Origin: Palsa-360 sp963819395
Lineage (GTDB): Bacteria > Acidobacteriota > Terriglobia > Acidiferrales > UBA7541
Assembly: GCA_963819395.1 (NCBI GenBank)
Contig: CAWFVW010000016.1
Span: 186,001 to 250,000 of the forward strand
Length of the DNA: 64,000 nucleotides
Direction of reading: 5' to 3'
Below are positions 8,005 to 17,058 of the stretch, piece after piece; within the stretch, counting starts at the first letter, position 1; every line of letters begins with the position of its first letter. The notes beneath the pieces are model-generated. The model was not told the DNA's origin. It made no database searches and saw nothing but the letters and a program-made list of their open reading frames with translations. The position numbers and the translations under genes were made by a program.

Positions 8005-8475
8005 CTATCGGTTTCCGCGGATAGCTCCACCAGCGCGGGAGTTCGCGAGGATGGGAAGCAGCAACGTTGCAAGCAACAGGGCAAAGAAAGTGCCGTCAAA
8101 CGCGGACATCACCAGCGTAAACAGCGGAAACAAGAGCGTCCCGAAAATAAAAAAGCGCCAGGCATCCGGCTGCGTAAGCCCGCCTCCACAAAAACTCGAG
8201 CTGAAAGTCAACATGGAGGGGCCGGTAATCCAGATGCCCAGAACAGAAAAAAGCGCCGGCGATAACCGATCCCCTTGCTTGAGCGAAGGCCACCAGAACA
8301 CCCGAAAAAACAGGACAGTCGTCACGGGCAGGAGAATTGTCAGGCCGATCACGACGAACCCTGAAAACCGGTAGCCGATGATCCAGTGGGCCGCAACGTT
8401 GGGAGTCCAAAACACCAATCCTCCCAGCAGCGCATATGCCAGCGCTTTTGCAGTTCGGCCGAGACGCGCTCTCAT
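8005..8475 (-). CDS. Hypothetical integral membrane protein
   Basis: About 156 residues with four hydrophobic segments: ALAYALLGGLVFW, FVVIGLTILLPVTTVLFF, FFIFGTLLFPLFTLVMSAF and FFALLLATLLLPILA. A CGGG turn sits in a central loop with SSSFCGGGLTQPDAW. I chose ATG 8475 (MRARLGRTAKAL), which has GAGG upstream; ATG 8487 is an alternative. The much longer frame runs into the family-A repeat and is not real. Family not recognised; no partner gene nearby. Confidence 0.6.
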   Translation of the reverse strand: MRARLGRTAKALAYALLGGLVFWTPNVAAHWIIGYRFSGFVVIGLTILLPVTTVLFFRVFWWPSLKQGDRLSPALFSVLGIWITGPSMLTFSSSFCGGGLTQPDAWRFFIFGTLLFPLFTLVMSAFDGTFFALLLATLLLPILANSRAGGAIRGNR

Positions 8476-8505
8476 GTCCGTGTTCATCCTCGAATATGCT
8501 TTCTG

Positions 8506-8578
8506 AGTGGAACAGGCTTCAGCCTGTGAGATATTGCACGATATGACCCAACCCTCACAGGCTGAAGCCTGTTCCACT
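8506..8578. repeat. Family-A inverted repeat
   Basis: AGTGGAACAGGCTTCAGCC and its complement form the arms around a spacer of about 25 bases. It lies just upstream of the membrane protein gene, where its sequence falsely extends that gene's open frame. Confidence 0.92.
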
Positions 8579-8724
8579 TGAATCGTCGCGCCGGGTATTT
8601 TTGCGCCCCTCCCAATCGTAAAAAGAGCTTTCCCTTCTCATATCGCGAGATATTCCGGTTAACTGTTCGCGATCGTTTCATACAACGTCAGAATAAACGC
8701 TTACAGCGGCCTGACGATTCACTT

Positions 8725-10449
8725 CTAGGGAAAAGAAGGCGGAGGCACGCGCCGTCTGGTCGTGCGCTCAAAACTGTATGCGAGTTCAATCAATCTTGGT
8801 TCGCTGCACGCCGTGCCGGTAAAGGAGACACCGAGAGGGGCGGGTTTTGCGTCGAACCCTGGCGGGAACGGGACGGCAGGGGCATTCGGAACGGTTCCGA
8901 ACGGGACGATCACAGTCGGATATCCTGCTTTGGCAGCTATCGCAGCCCCGCTTTGGCCAGGAAAAATAAGCGCATCCAGTTTGTATTTCTTCAGAGCAGC
9001 GTCAATTCCCTCTTCTCCGGCCAGCCTTAAATCTTTTGCCCGGTCCGCTTCGTAACGAGCGCGATCGGCTTCGAGATCCATCTCGTCGGAGGTGTCCAGC
9101 TGCGACTGGCCGAACTTGATGGCGCCGGCCTTCGCATGAGCCAGGTTGAACATGCGAAGTTCGGTGAGCGACTTCACCGGGGCAGCGGCGCCAAGCGACT
9201 CCAGCCACCTATTGAAATCCCGCTTCATTCCATACTTGAAAACAACCGAGCAGTCCGAATCCTTGCCTTTGGAGCTTTCAAGCCCGGAACAGGTGTTCCA
9301 CTTCAATATATTTTTCTGAGGATCCGTGGAGACGATGCTCGGTATGTCCGCCGGATCGACGATGACAGCGCCTTGCTTTCTCATCGCGAGGATCGCGTCG
9401 TCCATCACTTTCTTCTGCTCGGAACTGCCGCCCCGAGGAGATGTCTCACCAGGCGGCGTGAAAGGATCGTAATAGAAGGCGCGGGGTATTCCAATTCGCG
9501 CGCCTTTGAGGCCGTCCGGTTTGAGAAACTTGGTGTAGTTGCGCCCAGCCGGAGGAGCGCACTTCCGCGTGGCGGGATCGTGCGGATCCGGAGCAGCGCT
9601 TTCGAGAGCGCCGAGCAGGATGGCCGCATCGGTGACGGTCCTGGCCATCGGCCCAGCAGTATCCTGGTCCGCCGTAATCGGAATAATCCCGTAGCGGCTT
9701 ATTCGGCCAACGGTGGGCTTGATGCCGGCGAGCATATTCTGATTCGATGGGCTCAGAATCGAACCGGACGTTTCGCTTCCCACATTCGCGGCCCAGAAGC
9801 TCACGGCCGTGCCGACGCCGGAGCTCGATCCACCGGTTGCAAGGACTGGGCGCCCGTCAAAGGTATCGTCGCGCGGATCTCGTCGCGGGTCGTAAGGATT
9901 CATGCTGAATCCGATAAGCCCGTTGTAGCCGCCCGGCATCGGCGTCGGTCCGCCCGCTACCCAATTGGCGAGTTCGGTCATCGTTGTTTTCGCGAGGATG
10001 ATCGCGCCCGCCGCCCGCAAATTTTTCGTCAGCGTGGCTTCATACGGCGGGATGAGGCCGTCAAATGCCAGCGCGCCGCCGGTCGTGGGCATATCCGTCG
10101 TTTGCATGTTGTCCTTGAGCGCGATAGGAATACCGTGCAGCGGCCCGCGCAGCTTGCCATGGGCGCGTTCTCGATCGCGCGCGTCCGCTTCATCGAGGGC
10201 TTTGGGATTTACCGTGATGACGGCGTTCAGCCTTCTGTTGTAGATCGCGATGCGCAGCAGATACTGGGTCACGAGCTCTCGCGATGTGACTCGCCCATCT
10301 TTCATTGCGGCTTGCATCTCGGGGATCGTGGCTTCGACCACACTGAAGGGTCGCGGCTTGGCATGAGTCACAGTGACACGACCACTAGCCTGCCCGTGCA
10401 AACTAGCGGAAGCAGTCAGCAGGAGAGGCCATATAAATAAACGCTTCAT
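8725..10449 (-). CDS. Exported amidase (amidase signature family)
   Basis: 574 residues with a signal peptide (MKRLFIWPLLLTASASLHG). The amidase-signature Ser-cisSer-Lys triad is complete: Lys112 in GIPIALKDN, the cis-Ser in LATGGSSSGVGTA (about 209) and the nucleophilic Ser230 in GSETSGS. Substrate-binding and C-terminal parts are full length, compared with about 470-500 residues for GatA-type proteins plus a signal. An extra Cys-containing loop, TCSGLESSKGKDSDC (about residue 384), is unlike GatA and typical of secreted bacterial amidases. It should hydrolyse amides or peptides in the periplasm. It is divergent from the caspase-like gene, with a family-C repeat between them. GatA itself is excluded by the signal and context. 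Confidence 0.92.
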   Translation of the reverse strand: MKRLFIWPLLLTASASLHGQASGRVTVTHAKPRPFSVVEATIPEMQAAMKDGRVTSRELVTQYLLRIAIYNRRLNAVITVNPKALDEADARDRERAHGKLRGPLHGIPIALKDNMQTTDMPTTGGALAFDGLIPPYEATLTKNLRAAGAIILAKTTMTELANWVAGGPTPMPGGYNGLIGFSMNPYDPRRDPRDDTFDGRPVLATGGSSSGVGTAVSFWAANVGSETSGSILSPSNQNMLAGIKPTVGRISRYGIIPITADQDTAGPMARTVTDAAILLGALESAAPDPHDPATRKCAPPAGRNYTKFLKPDGLKGARIGIPRAFYYDPFTPPGETSPRGGSSEQKKVMDDAILAMRKQGAVIVDPADIPSIVSTDPQKNILKWNTCSGLESSKGKDSDCSVVFKYGMKRDFNRWLESLGAAAPVKSLTELRMFNLAHAKAGAIKFGQSQLDTSDEMDLEADRARYEADRAKDLRLAGEEGIDAALKKYKLDALIFPGQSGAAIAAKAGYPTVIVPFGTVPNAPAVPFPPGFDAKPAPLGVSFTGTACSEPRLIELAYSFERTTRRRVPPPSFP

Positions 10450-10534
10450 GGTGAGCCGATTCTATCCCAATCAATCGTGAATAGAGAATCCCAAGAGATT
10501 GTGGCTTCAGTGTCTGCGTGAGAGCCAGGTCTTT

Positions 10535-10604
10535 TTGTAGCGCCCGCCTTCAGGCGGGCATCTGCGCGATTCCACAATGCCCGCCTCAAGGCGGGCGCTA
10601 CAAA
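10535..10604. repeat. Family-C inverted repeat (TAGCGCCCGCCTTCAGGCGGGCA type)
   Basis: TGTAGCGCCCGCCTTCAGG ... CCTCAAGGCGGGCGCTACA with a central spacer, inside a weaker outer pair (GAGAGCCAG ... CTGGCTCTC). Each arm is itself a small palindrome. It lies between the divergent amidase and caspase-like genes. Further copies are at 17177-17310, 50800-50867 and 60404-60470. Confidence 0.92.
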
Positions 10605-10732
10605 TTTGTGAAACTGGCTCTCGGAAGCGACCCGAAACTTATCCGACACGACATTGAGACGTTGTGCTCGGGGAAATTCTGTTCTACGCTGAATGGCGTC
10701 GATCCTAAAAATCCGGGAAAGCGAGATTCGCC

Positions 10733-12271
10733 GTGAATCGGAAATTCTTTGCGCTGCCGGCCGCCGTTATTCTCTCGTTGTGCCTTGTTCTGTTTTCCGG
10801 CCTCGCTCTCCGCGCGAAAAGCAAACCGGCGCAAGCGAGCAATGCGCGAGGGGTCACGCTCAACAGCGACACGAAAGCCAAAGTCACTTCCGAACTCGAA
10901 GGCCACTATTTCGCCCTCGTCATTGGCATCAATAACTATCAGCATCTTCCCAAGCTCACTACCGCGGCGCCGGACGCGCAGGCGCTCGCCGCTCTGCTTC
11001 ACAATCAGTACGGATTTCAAACCGCTGTTCTGGTGGATGCCACCCGCGACCAGATCACGAAGGCTTTGAACGACTATCGCCATAACCTGGATGAAAACGC
11101 CAGCCTGCTCATTTACTATGCGGGCCACGGCATCTATGACAAAGAGGCCGACAAAGCCTACTGGCTGCCCGTGGACGCCGACCGCGACGACACCTCCCGC
11201 TGGATCATGGCCGACGAAATCACGACCGAAGTGAAAGTGATTCCGGCGCGGCACGTCCTGATCATTTCCGACAGCTGCTATTCCGGCGGGATGACGCGCG
11301 AAATCGCTCCCGCATTCACGCAGCAGGAGCGCGAGCGCTTCCTTGAAAAAATGGTGCTCGGAAAATCGCGCACGCTGATGTCCAGCGGAGCGCTCGAGCC
11401 CGTTTCCGACGGCGGAGGCAACGGCCATTCGGCCTTCACCGGGGCGTTGCTCCAGGCGCTTACGGCCACGGGCGATTCGGTTTTTTCGGCGGGCGGCATC
11501 TTCGATCAATACATCCAGGTTTCGGTCGCGGGCCGTTCGGATCAGACGCCGCAATATGTCCCGGTTCGCAATTCAGGCCACGATTACGGGGATTTTGTTT
11601 TTGTGCGCTCCGGAAAGGCTCCCCCGCCGGCCCTGGTTGTAAAGAATGACCGCCCGCAGCCCCCGGTCTCTCGAGTTGCTCCGACAGAGCCGACGGCCCA
11701 GCCCACAGCGCCGCTCCGCCGCGGGGACACCCCGAATCGCGCACTCTATGAATCCCTGGCAGGCGAGTACGACTTTGGCGCGATCGTGGACAGCATTTCT
11801 GTGAATGCAGACGGGGCGCTGACTTCCCTCCTCCCCGGCCAGTCCACGTACGAACTCGAACCAACCGGGAATTTGCAATTCAATGTGAAGGGCGCGCCTG
11901 GTTTTTCCGCCGAGTTTCACCGCGAGGCGAACGGTGCGGTGAACGAGTTGGTCTCGCACCAACCCACCGGGAGCATTACCGGTCAACGCCGGAGCGGTGA
12001 AAAGCTTGACCGCGCGGCAATGCAGTCACTCGCCGGGAACTACGCGAACGGCGCGCTGACAGTGAACGTCGCGATGCCTCGTGACGGCGAGATCACCTAC
12101 TTTGTCCCAGGCCAGCCGCTTTACTCGCTGCGGTTCACGCACGGTTTGCACTTCGTGATGGCCGGGGTCCTGGGGGTTTCGATTGAGTTCCGCCGCGGCG
12201 CGAACGGCGAAGTGACCGGCCTCGTCGCTCACATGCCGACCGGCGATACTTTCTTTCAACGAAAACGGTAA
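10733..12271 (+). CDS. Exported caspase-like peptidase (C14/orthocaspase) with two C-terminal repeat domains
   Basis: GTG start followed by a signal segment (FFALPAAVILSLCLVLFSG). Residues 57-290 are a peptidase C14 domain: FALVIGINNYQHLPKL, catalytic His132 in YYAGHG and catalytic Cys182 in ISDSCYSGG, so the dyad is intact. A proline-rich linker (about 293-335) leads to two related domains of about 75-85 residues, starting YESLAGEYDFG and MQSLAGNYANG. Each has the LPGQ or VPGQ-x-x-Y, L-F and E-F-R/H-R-xANG-V pattern seen in DUF3471-type domains at the ends of beta-lactamase-like proteins. It probably acts in the periplasm or attached to the membrane. Target unknown. Confidence 0.88.
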   Translation: MNRKFFALPAAVILSLCLVLFSGLALRAKSKPAQASNARGVTLNSDTKAKVTSELEGHYFALVIGINNYQHLPKLTTAAPDAQALAALLHNQYGFQTAVLVDATRDQITKALNDYRHNLDENASLLIYYAGHGIYDKEADKAYWLPVDADRDDTSRWIMADEITTEVKVIPARHVLIISDSCYSGGMTREIAPAFTQQERERFLEKMVLGKSRTLMSSGALEPVSDGGGNGHSAFTGALLQALTATGDSVFSAGGIFDQYIQVSVAGRSDQTPQYVPVRNSGHDYGDFVFVRSGKAPPPALVVKNDRPQPPVSRVAPTEPTAQPTAPLRRGDTPNRALYESLAGEYDFGAIVDSISVNADGALTSLLPGQSTYELEPTGNLQFNVKGAPGFSAEFHREANGAVNELVSHQPTGSITGQRRSGEKLDRAAMQSLAGNYANGALTVNVAMPRDGEITYFVPGQPLYSLRFTHGLHFVMAGVLGVSIEFRRGANGEVTGLVAHMPTGDTFFQRKR

Positions 12272-12300
12272 TTCCGATCGCCTCCACTTCCCCTGCGGGA

Positions 12301-13272
12301 TTACTTGCCGGCCTTCAATTCCGAGTACACCATTGTCACAAACCGGTCCGCGCTTGTCCCCGCGCCGGCCGGCAACAGGCCGCCGGGAACCTTTGCGTCG
12401 TAGGGTGAGGTTACATGAGCCGTCAGCACATCCTGAAGGGTCTTGCCTTGAGCAATCATCTGCTGCACTTTTGCCTGCACGGCGAGGATCATATCGCGGT
12501 AGGGGACGATGTCTCCCCTGTGGATGATGGTGCCGTGGCCAGGGATGAGCCTTGTATCGGGGCCGGCCATCTCCATGGTGTTATCGAGGGCCTCGAGCGC
12601 GCCCTTCAAGGAACCACCATTATTGGTGTCAATGTAGGGATAGCCGTAATTCCGGTAGAAATCGCCGATCATGATCGCATTCGCGTTCTCGAACCGGACC
12701 ATCGTGTCGCCCCCGGTGTGCGCCGCCCGAACTGGAATTAGGTCGACCACCTCCCCATTCATGTGGAATTTCAATGGCGAGCCCAGACCATACGTGACAA
12801 TAGGGAGCGAGGCCGGATCGCGCGCCGGGGCCGGAGTGCCATTGGCCAGGGCAGGTGGATGCAATAGCTCTTCGCGAAGCTCTTCCCGCGCAAAAATTGT
12901 GACGCCCATCTTGGCGAAGTTCGCGTTGCCGCCGGTGTGGTCGATGTGCACATGGGTGATGGCCATGTAACGAATTGGCGCTGTGCTGATTTGCCGGATC
13001 GCCGCGAGCACCTTGTCCGTGAGCTGTCCATACTGGGAATCGACCATGAAAATGCCGTCCGGGCCAGCAAGAACGCCAATCCTTCCGCCCGCGGCATCTT
13101 GATGCCCCGGGTCGGCACCGGCCGATCCGGACAGCATGTAGAGGTTTGGCGCGATCTTCTCTGTCGAGATGTCAATTTTGCTGAAGTCCGTTCCCGGTCC
13201 CTGCGCCCTGACGCTCGCTGAGAGGACCATCGCCGTTAGCGCCACAATCTGAAGATGCCTGGCTGATTTCAT
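12301..13272 (-). CDS. Exported metallo-beta-lactamase-fold hydrolase
   Basis: From ATG 13272 (AAGGAG nine bases upstream) the protein has a signal peptide ending SVRAQ and a complete zinc site: THVHIDH (His107, His109, Asp111, His112), His185 in AAHTGGD, the Asp in IGDFYRNYGYP and the final His in LIPGHGT. Spacing resembles the subclass B3/glyoxalase-II-like group of secreted hydrolases common in acidobacteria (about 320 residues). It ends 30 bases from, and converges with, the caspase-like gene. A conserved 45-base element lies about 87 bases upstream. Substrate unknown; beta-lactamase activity is possible but cannot be claimed. Confidence 0.9.
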   Translation of the reverse strand: MKSARHLQIVALTAMVLSASVRAQGPGTDFSKIDISTEKIAPNLYMLSGSAGADPGHQDAAGGRIGVLAGPDGIFMVDSQYGQLTDKVLAAIRQISTAPIRYMAITHVHIDHTGGNANFAKMGVTIFAREELREELLHPPALANGTPAPARDPASLPIVTYGLGSPLKFHMNGEVVDLIPVRAAHTGGDTMVRFENANAIMIGDFYRNYGYPYIDTNNGGSLKGALEALDNTMEMAGPDTRLIPGHGTIIHRGDIVPYRDMILAVQAKVQQMIAQGKTLQDVLTAHVTSPYDAKVPGGLLPAGAGTSADRFVTMVYSELKAGK

Positions 13273-13358
13273 TGGCCGCGCTCCTTCATTGAGTCGATCC
13301 GAAGAGACCATTTCAGCGAACTACGTTTCGCCGGAATTTTCTTTCTGGACTTCCGTTT

Positions 13359-13403
13359 CGCGCATCGTACGCTTCTGCCGTTTTCGACACAACTGATTTG
13401 CCG
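13359..13403 (-). promoter_or_regulatory. Conserved upstream element, copy 1
   Basis: A 45-base stretch containing CGCGCATCGTACGCTTCT matches the stretch at 15928-15972 at about 37 of 45 positions without gaps. Both lie roughly 90-100 bases upstream of a minus-strand gene for an exported hydrolase. It could be a promoter, operator or leader element. The rest of 13273-13659 holds no gene that I can see. Confidence 0.45.
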
Positions 13404-13659
13404 TCAGCGCAGTTGCCTTTAGAACCAGGCGGATATGCCAGGTATCGAAACACCTAAAGGCCAATACGGCACCACATCATAAGAACAGATTTTCATTGAC
13501 TCGTGATCTGACAAGCTCGAGTTTCGTTGGCTATTCCTCAGCAACGAGGTTATTGATTGCGCACCAAGTACTCTTGTACCCCAAAACCGGTACCTGCCGC
13601 CTATTGGACAGGAGGCTATTCGCTGCAAGAATTAGACTTGGAAAATTAAAGAAACAAAC

Positions 13660-14328
13660 ATGAATACTAAAATCAACTGGTTGCAAGTAGCCTTTCTGGC
13701 TGGAGTTTTGGCCGCAGCGGGTTGCGGTGGCGGAAGCTCCAGTTCAGCGCCGCCACTCCCGCCACCCTCGCCGTCCTTTGCCTTGAGCAGTTCCAGCGTG
13801 GACTTTGGCGACGTAGCCGTGGGTGCTACCACGACGGAGGAAGTGACCTTCTCCAACACGGGGACGAGCTCGCTAACCCTTCAGCAGAATTCGGTATCAG
13901 GCCCTGGTTTCGCGACCACAGGAATCGGCTCGGGGGTCACTCTGGCTCCAGGGCAGTCCGTTCCTTTGGGAGTGAGTTTCGACCCCTCCGGCTCAGGGAA
14001 AGCCAGCGGGATGGCGGCGTTTACGATCACGCCCTCAAGCACCCTTGTAAATCTGCCCCTCTCCGGGAACGGCGTGGTTACCTCACATTCGGCCGATTTG
14101 AGCTGGGTCGCGAGCACATCCCCCGTGGTCGGATACAACGTTTACCGCATCTCCGGTTTGAACACATCCTGGGAGAGGCTGAATTCTTCTCCGATTGCCA
14201 CCACCTCCTATACGGACTGGGACGCCCAGAGTGGGGTCGGGTATTTGTATGCGGTCACGTCGGTAAACTCCGCGAACGTTGAAAGCGGACCCTCAATCTC
14301 AATGGCGACCACCATCCCTACTCCGTAG
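13660..14328 (+). CDS. Surface lipoprotein with choice-of-anchor-D and fibronectin type III domains
   Basis: A signal peptide with lipobox LAAAGC is followed by a Gly/Ser/Pro linker. Residues about 42-145 form an Ig-like domain (SSSSVDFGDVAVGATTTEEV, FSNTGTSSLTL, PGQSVPLGVSFDPSGSG, LPLSGNGV) of the choice-of-anchor-D/ASPM-SPD2-Hydin type. Residues about 146-222 form a fibronectin III-like module (ADLSWVASTSPVVGYNVYR, TSYTDWDAQSGVGYLYAVTSVN). The protein is probably tethered to a membrane and exposed for binding; ligands are unknown. It converges with the M20 peptidase gene, leaving an 80-base gap. Confidence 0.82.
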   Translation: MNTKINWLQVAFLAGVLAAAGCGGGSSSSAPPLPPPSPSFALSSSSVDFGDVAVGATTTEEVTFSNTGTSSLTLQQNSVSGPGFATTGIGSGVTLAPGQSVPLGVSFDPSGSGKASGMAAFTITPSSTLVNLPLSGNGVVTSHSADLSWVASTSPVVGYNVYRISGLNTSWERLNSSPIATTSYTDWDAQSGVGYLYAVTSVNSANVESGPSISMATTIPTP

Positions 14329-14407
14329 ACTTTCTTCCAAGGCAGATACAGGAACGGGTTTGTGGCAAATTCCCTTTCGGCAGGCGCCTCGCCCGCCCTC
14401 AGCGGAA

Positions 14408-15827
14408 TCATTTCTTTGAAACGGCGACGTCAAGCACCGCGGCGTACAGAAAATCCACAAATTTTCCAAAACCATCGAGAGACACGCGCTCGTCATTTCC
14501 GTGGACCCGCGAGGAGTCATCTTCCGTCCTGGGAATGCCGATGCCGTAGGCTTGCACGCCCTTGGCCCGAATTTGGGCGGAGTCCGTTGCCGCCGGAAGC
14601 ATAATCGGCAAGGTAACCGAACCTGGAAAAATCCTGGTTTGCGACCGTTCGAGCGCCTCAAACATTTCGTTGTGAATCGAGGATGGCGGACTCGCAGGAC
14701 GGTCCGGCTGGAGATTGTCGGCCCGCTTCACTTCGATTTCCGGATCGGCGATGATTTTGGACAGCGTTTCCATGAATTGCTCAATGTTTTCGTCAGGAAG
14801 CGCGCGAACATCGAGAGTTGCCTGCGCGTCGGCAGGAATCACATTCAGAGCGAAATCCTCCTTTGACGATGGTTGGGACAACGGAAGTCCGCAGCATGGA
14901 ATTTTGCGCGAGTCTTGTGGCGCGGATCTTTTCTTGCACGGCTGGGTCTTCAAGGTGCGTATAGAGATATGCGTCTTCGGGAGAGCTGATCTTCGCAAGG
15001 CGCGCGAAGTATTCTTTCGTCGTTTCATTCAGCCGCATCGGAGGCTGCCACGTCAGGAGTTTTCCGAGGGCCGCGCCCAGATGTTCGATGGCATTATCCG
15101 TGCGCGGAATCGAAGCGTGGCCGCTTGAGCCATGCGCGACCAAAACCATTCCGCGCGGAACTTTTTCCGTGGTGGCGACGCCCGCGTATTGCAGCTTGCC
15201 GTCCGCCATCGGAAACTCGCCGCCTTCATTCAGCATGTATTCGCAATCGATCTTGTCCCAGTGCTGGGCGACCATGTAGTTGATGCCGAACTGGCTCGTC
15301 CCCTCTTCGCCCGCTTCGGCCAGCAGAATCACGTCGCGATCCAGGGGAATTTTCCTGCGGTGCAGTTGCAGGAATATTTCCAGATTGGCGGCATCCATGC
15401 CCTTGTCATCGGAGGCACCACGGCCATAGAGATACCCGCCTTTCGTGAGCGCCGCGAAGGGATCGACGGTCCACTTGTCGCGCTCGACTCCGACTACGTC
15501 CAGATGCCCCATCAGCATCAGCGGCCTCTTCGTGCCGTTGCCCTTGAGCCGGGCCACGAGATTCGCCCTGCCGGGCGCGGACTCGAAGATTTCCGAAGGA
15601 ATTCCCTCTTTGTCGAGAAGACTCTTGATGTAGTTCGCCGCTTTGATTTCATCGCCGGGAGGGTTGCTGGTATCGATCTTCACCAGCGCGGTGAGGAACG
15701 CCACCGCTTCCGCGTGCCACGCTTCCGTCGGGCCGGCGGACGCGGCGGGCGATTGTTGAGATGATGCGGGGGTCGTTAAAAAAAGAACAAGAATTAAAGC
15801 ATTTATCGACAAAATCATTCTGCCCAT
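14408..15827 (-). CDS. Exported M20/M25/M40-family metallopeptidase, split by one frameshift
   Basis: ATG 15827 has GGAG upstream and starts a signal peptide (MGRMILSINALILVLFL). The first frame carries metal ligands LMGHLDVVGVERDKW (His, Asp), RGASDDKG (Asp), AEAGEEGTSQ (Glu-Glu) and NEGGEF (Glu), and reads through to a frameshift near 14854-14864. The second frame continues with FALNVIPADAQATLDVRALPDEN and ends with the last ligand in RVHGNDERVSLDGF. Removing one T from GGATTTCG joins them perfectly, and the span is one base too long. The intact product would be about 472 residues, like carboxypeptidase PM20D1-type or CPG70-like aminoacyl hydrolases. Likely function: periplasmic peptide or N-acyl amino acid hydrolysis. 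Confidence 0.85.
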
Positions 15828-15927
15828 TGGAGAGCTCCTGGAATTAGTCCGACACAGTTTTGGCCACGTACCCGCAACGCCCGTCCCCAACTTTTCAATC
15901 ATTCTCATCACACCTGGTGTCCTTGCC

Positions 15928-15972
15928 CGCGCATCGTACGCTTCTCCGGCCTTTGACTCAACGAATTTGCCG
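15928..15972 (-). promoter_or_regulatory. Conserved upstream element, copy 2
   Basis: Pairs with the element at 13359-13403; the first 18 bases are identical, as are the last eight (ATTTGCCG). It stands 101 bases upstream of the M20 peptidase start codon and inside the divergent intergenic region shared with the aldolase gene. Confidence 0.45.
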
Positions 15973-16006
15973 CGACAGCGAGGTACAGCGCTAGTTCTTG
16001 CGGCAC

Positions 16007-16026
16007 GGTGGGAGTAAACTCCCACC
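16007..16026. promoter_or_regulatory. Perfect 20-base palindrome in a divergent promoter region
   Basis: GGTGGGAGT-AA-ACTCCCACC, nine-base arms around AA, about 55 bases upstream of the aldolase start and between two divergent genes. It could be an operator or a hairpin. It is not followed by a T-run on either strand. Confidence 0.35.
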
Positions 16027-16080
16027 ATCTTGCTCAGGCAGCGCTGACACTTTTTGCCTTACATGAAAAGGAGTAGATCA

Positions 16081-17058
16081 ATGACACGAGCAGCCCTCGC
16101 TCCGACGAATAATTTGCGGCCGGATCCATCGCTCCGGATCACCTCGCTGCCGTTCAATCATCGCCGGGCAGCAGCAACGATTGCGGCCATCGCGTTCATG
16201 GCAGCACTCGTTATCCCGGTTGCCAGCCCGGGGGCTCAGCAGGCGCCGCTCCACCTCAATCCCGCCGTGGAAAAACTGGCGCGCGGAGAAGCGATCATCG
16301 GCACGCAAACCGACGACATGTCACTGCAGAATTGCCACTCCCTCGCGCGCCTCGATTTCGATTACGCGTATGTGGACATGGAGCACGGCCCGCTGAATCT
16401 CGACGGCCTGGCCTATTGCGTGGCCGCCATGGTTGACAAGGCCGCGATTCTCAAGAAAGGCAACGCGCAACCGAAGGTAGCATTGTTCGCGCGCTTCCCG
16501 CCGTACGGGCGCGACCTCGAAAGCAACGACTGGATCGTCAAGCAGGCCCTGGACATGGGGCTGATGGGCGTCATCTTCAATGGCGTGGAAAATAAAGAGC
16601 AAATGACGCGCCTCATCCGCTTCATGCGCTACCCGCAGCAGAAAACGTCGAAGTACCAGCAGCCGCCCGGTTTGCGCGGTTACGCTCCAGGAAATGCAGT
16701 TTTCGCGTGGGGCGTCTCCGCGGCGGAATACGAACAGCACGCCGACGTCTGGCCGCTCAATCCCGAAGGCGACTTGCTCGCCATTCCGATGATCGAAACC
16801 CTGGAGGGTCTGAAGAACGTGGATGAAATTGCGGCAGTTCCCGGCGTCGGCGCGATCTTCATCGGCGCGGGAGGAGATTTGCACCAGTATCTCGGCGTGG
16901 CACAAGATGCGCCCGAAGTGGAGCAGGCGCGCCAGACCATTCTGGCTGCCTGCAAAGCCCATAACGTCGCGTGCGGCATCACAGCACTCACCAAAGCCGA
17001 CGTAGATAAGCGGCTCAAGGAAGGGTGGAAAATGATTCGAACGGGACGAGGGGAGTGA
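16081..17058 (+). CDS. Exported HpcH/HpaI-type aldolase
   Basis: ATG 16081 follows AAAGGAGTAGATCA. A long basic leader precedes a hydrophobic stretch (NHRRAAATIAAIAFMAALV) and an A-x-P-G-A-Q-Q cut site, so the protein appears exported, perhaps by Tat. The remainder is a complete class II pyruvate aldolase fold: DFDYAYVDMEHGP (catalytic His and metal-site residues), ALFARFPPYG (Arg), GVIFNGVENKEQ, IPMIETLEG (metal Glu) and AIFIGAGGDL (metal Asp). The family normally makes or breaks C-C bonds with pyruvate or oxaloacetate in the cytoplasm. About 325 residues including the leader. A signal peptide on such an enzyme is unusual, though seen in acidobacterial homologues. Confidence 0.85.
   Translation: MTRAALAPTNNLRPDPSLRITSLPFNHRRAAATIAAIAFMAALVIPVASPGAQQAPLHLNPAVEKLARGEAIIGTQTDDMSLQNCHSLARLDFDYAYVDMEHGPLNLDGLAYCVAAMVDKAAILKKGNAQPKVALFARFPPYGRDLESNDWIVKQALDMGLMGVIFNGVENKEQMTRLIRFMRYPQQKTSKYQQPPGLRGYAPGNAVFAWGVSAAEYEQHADVWPLNPEGDLLAIPMIETLEGLKNVDEIAAVPGVGAIFIGAGGDLHQYLGVAQDAPEVEQARQTILAACKAHNVACGITALTKADVDKRLKEGWKMIRTGRGE

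Noticed and set aside
9136..10440. A 434-codon plus-strand frame opposite the amidase
   Set aside because: Antisense of a protein with a complete amidase triad. Arg-rich and featureless.
10535..10604. The regular palindromes as a CRISPR array
   Set aside because: Copies are single, far apart and of the inverted-repeat type. There are no regularly spaced direct repeats or cas genes.
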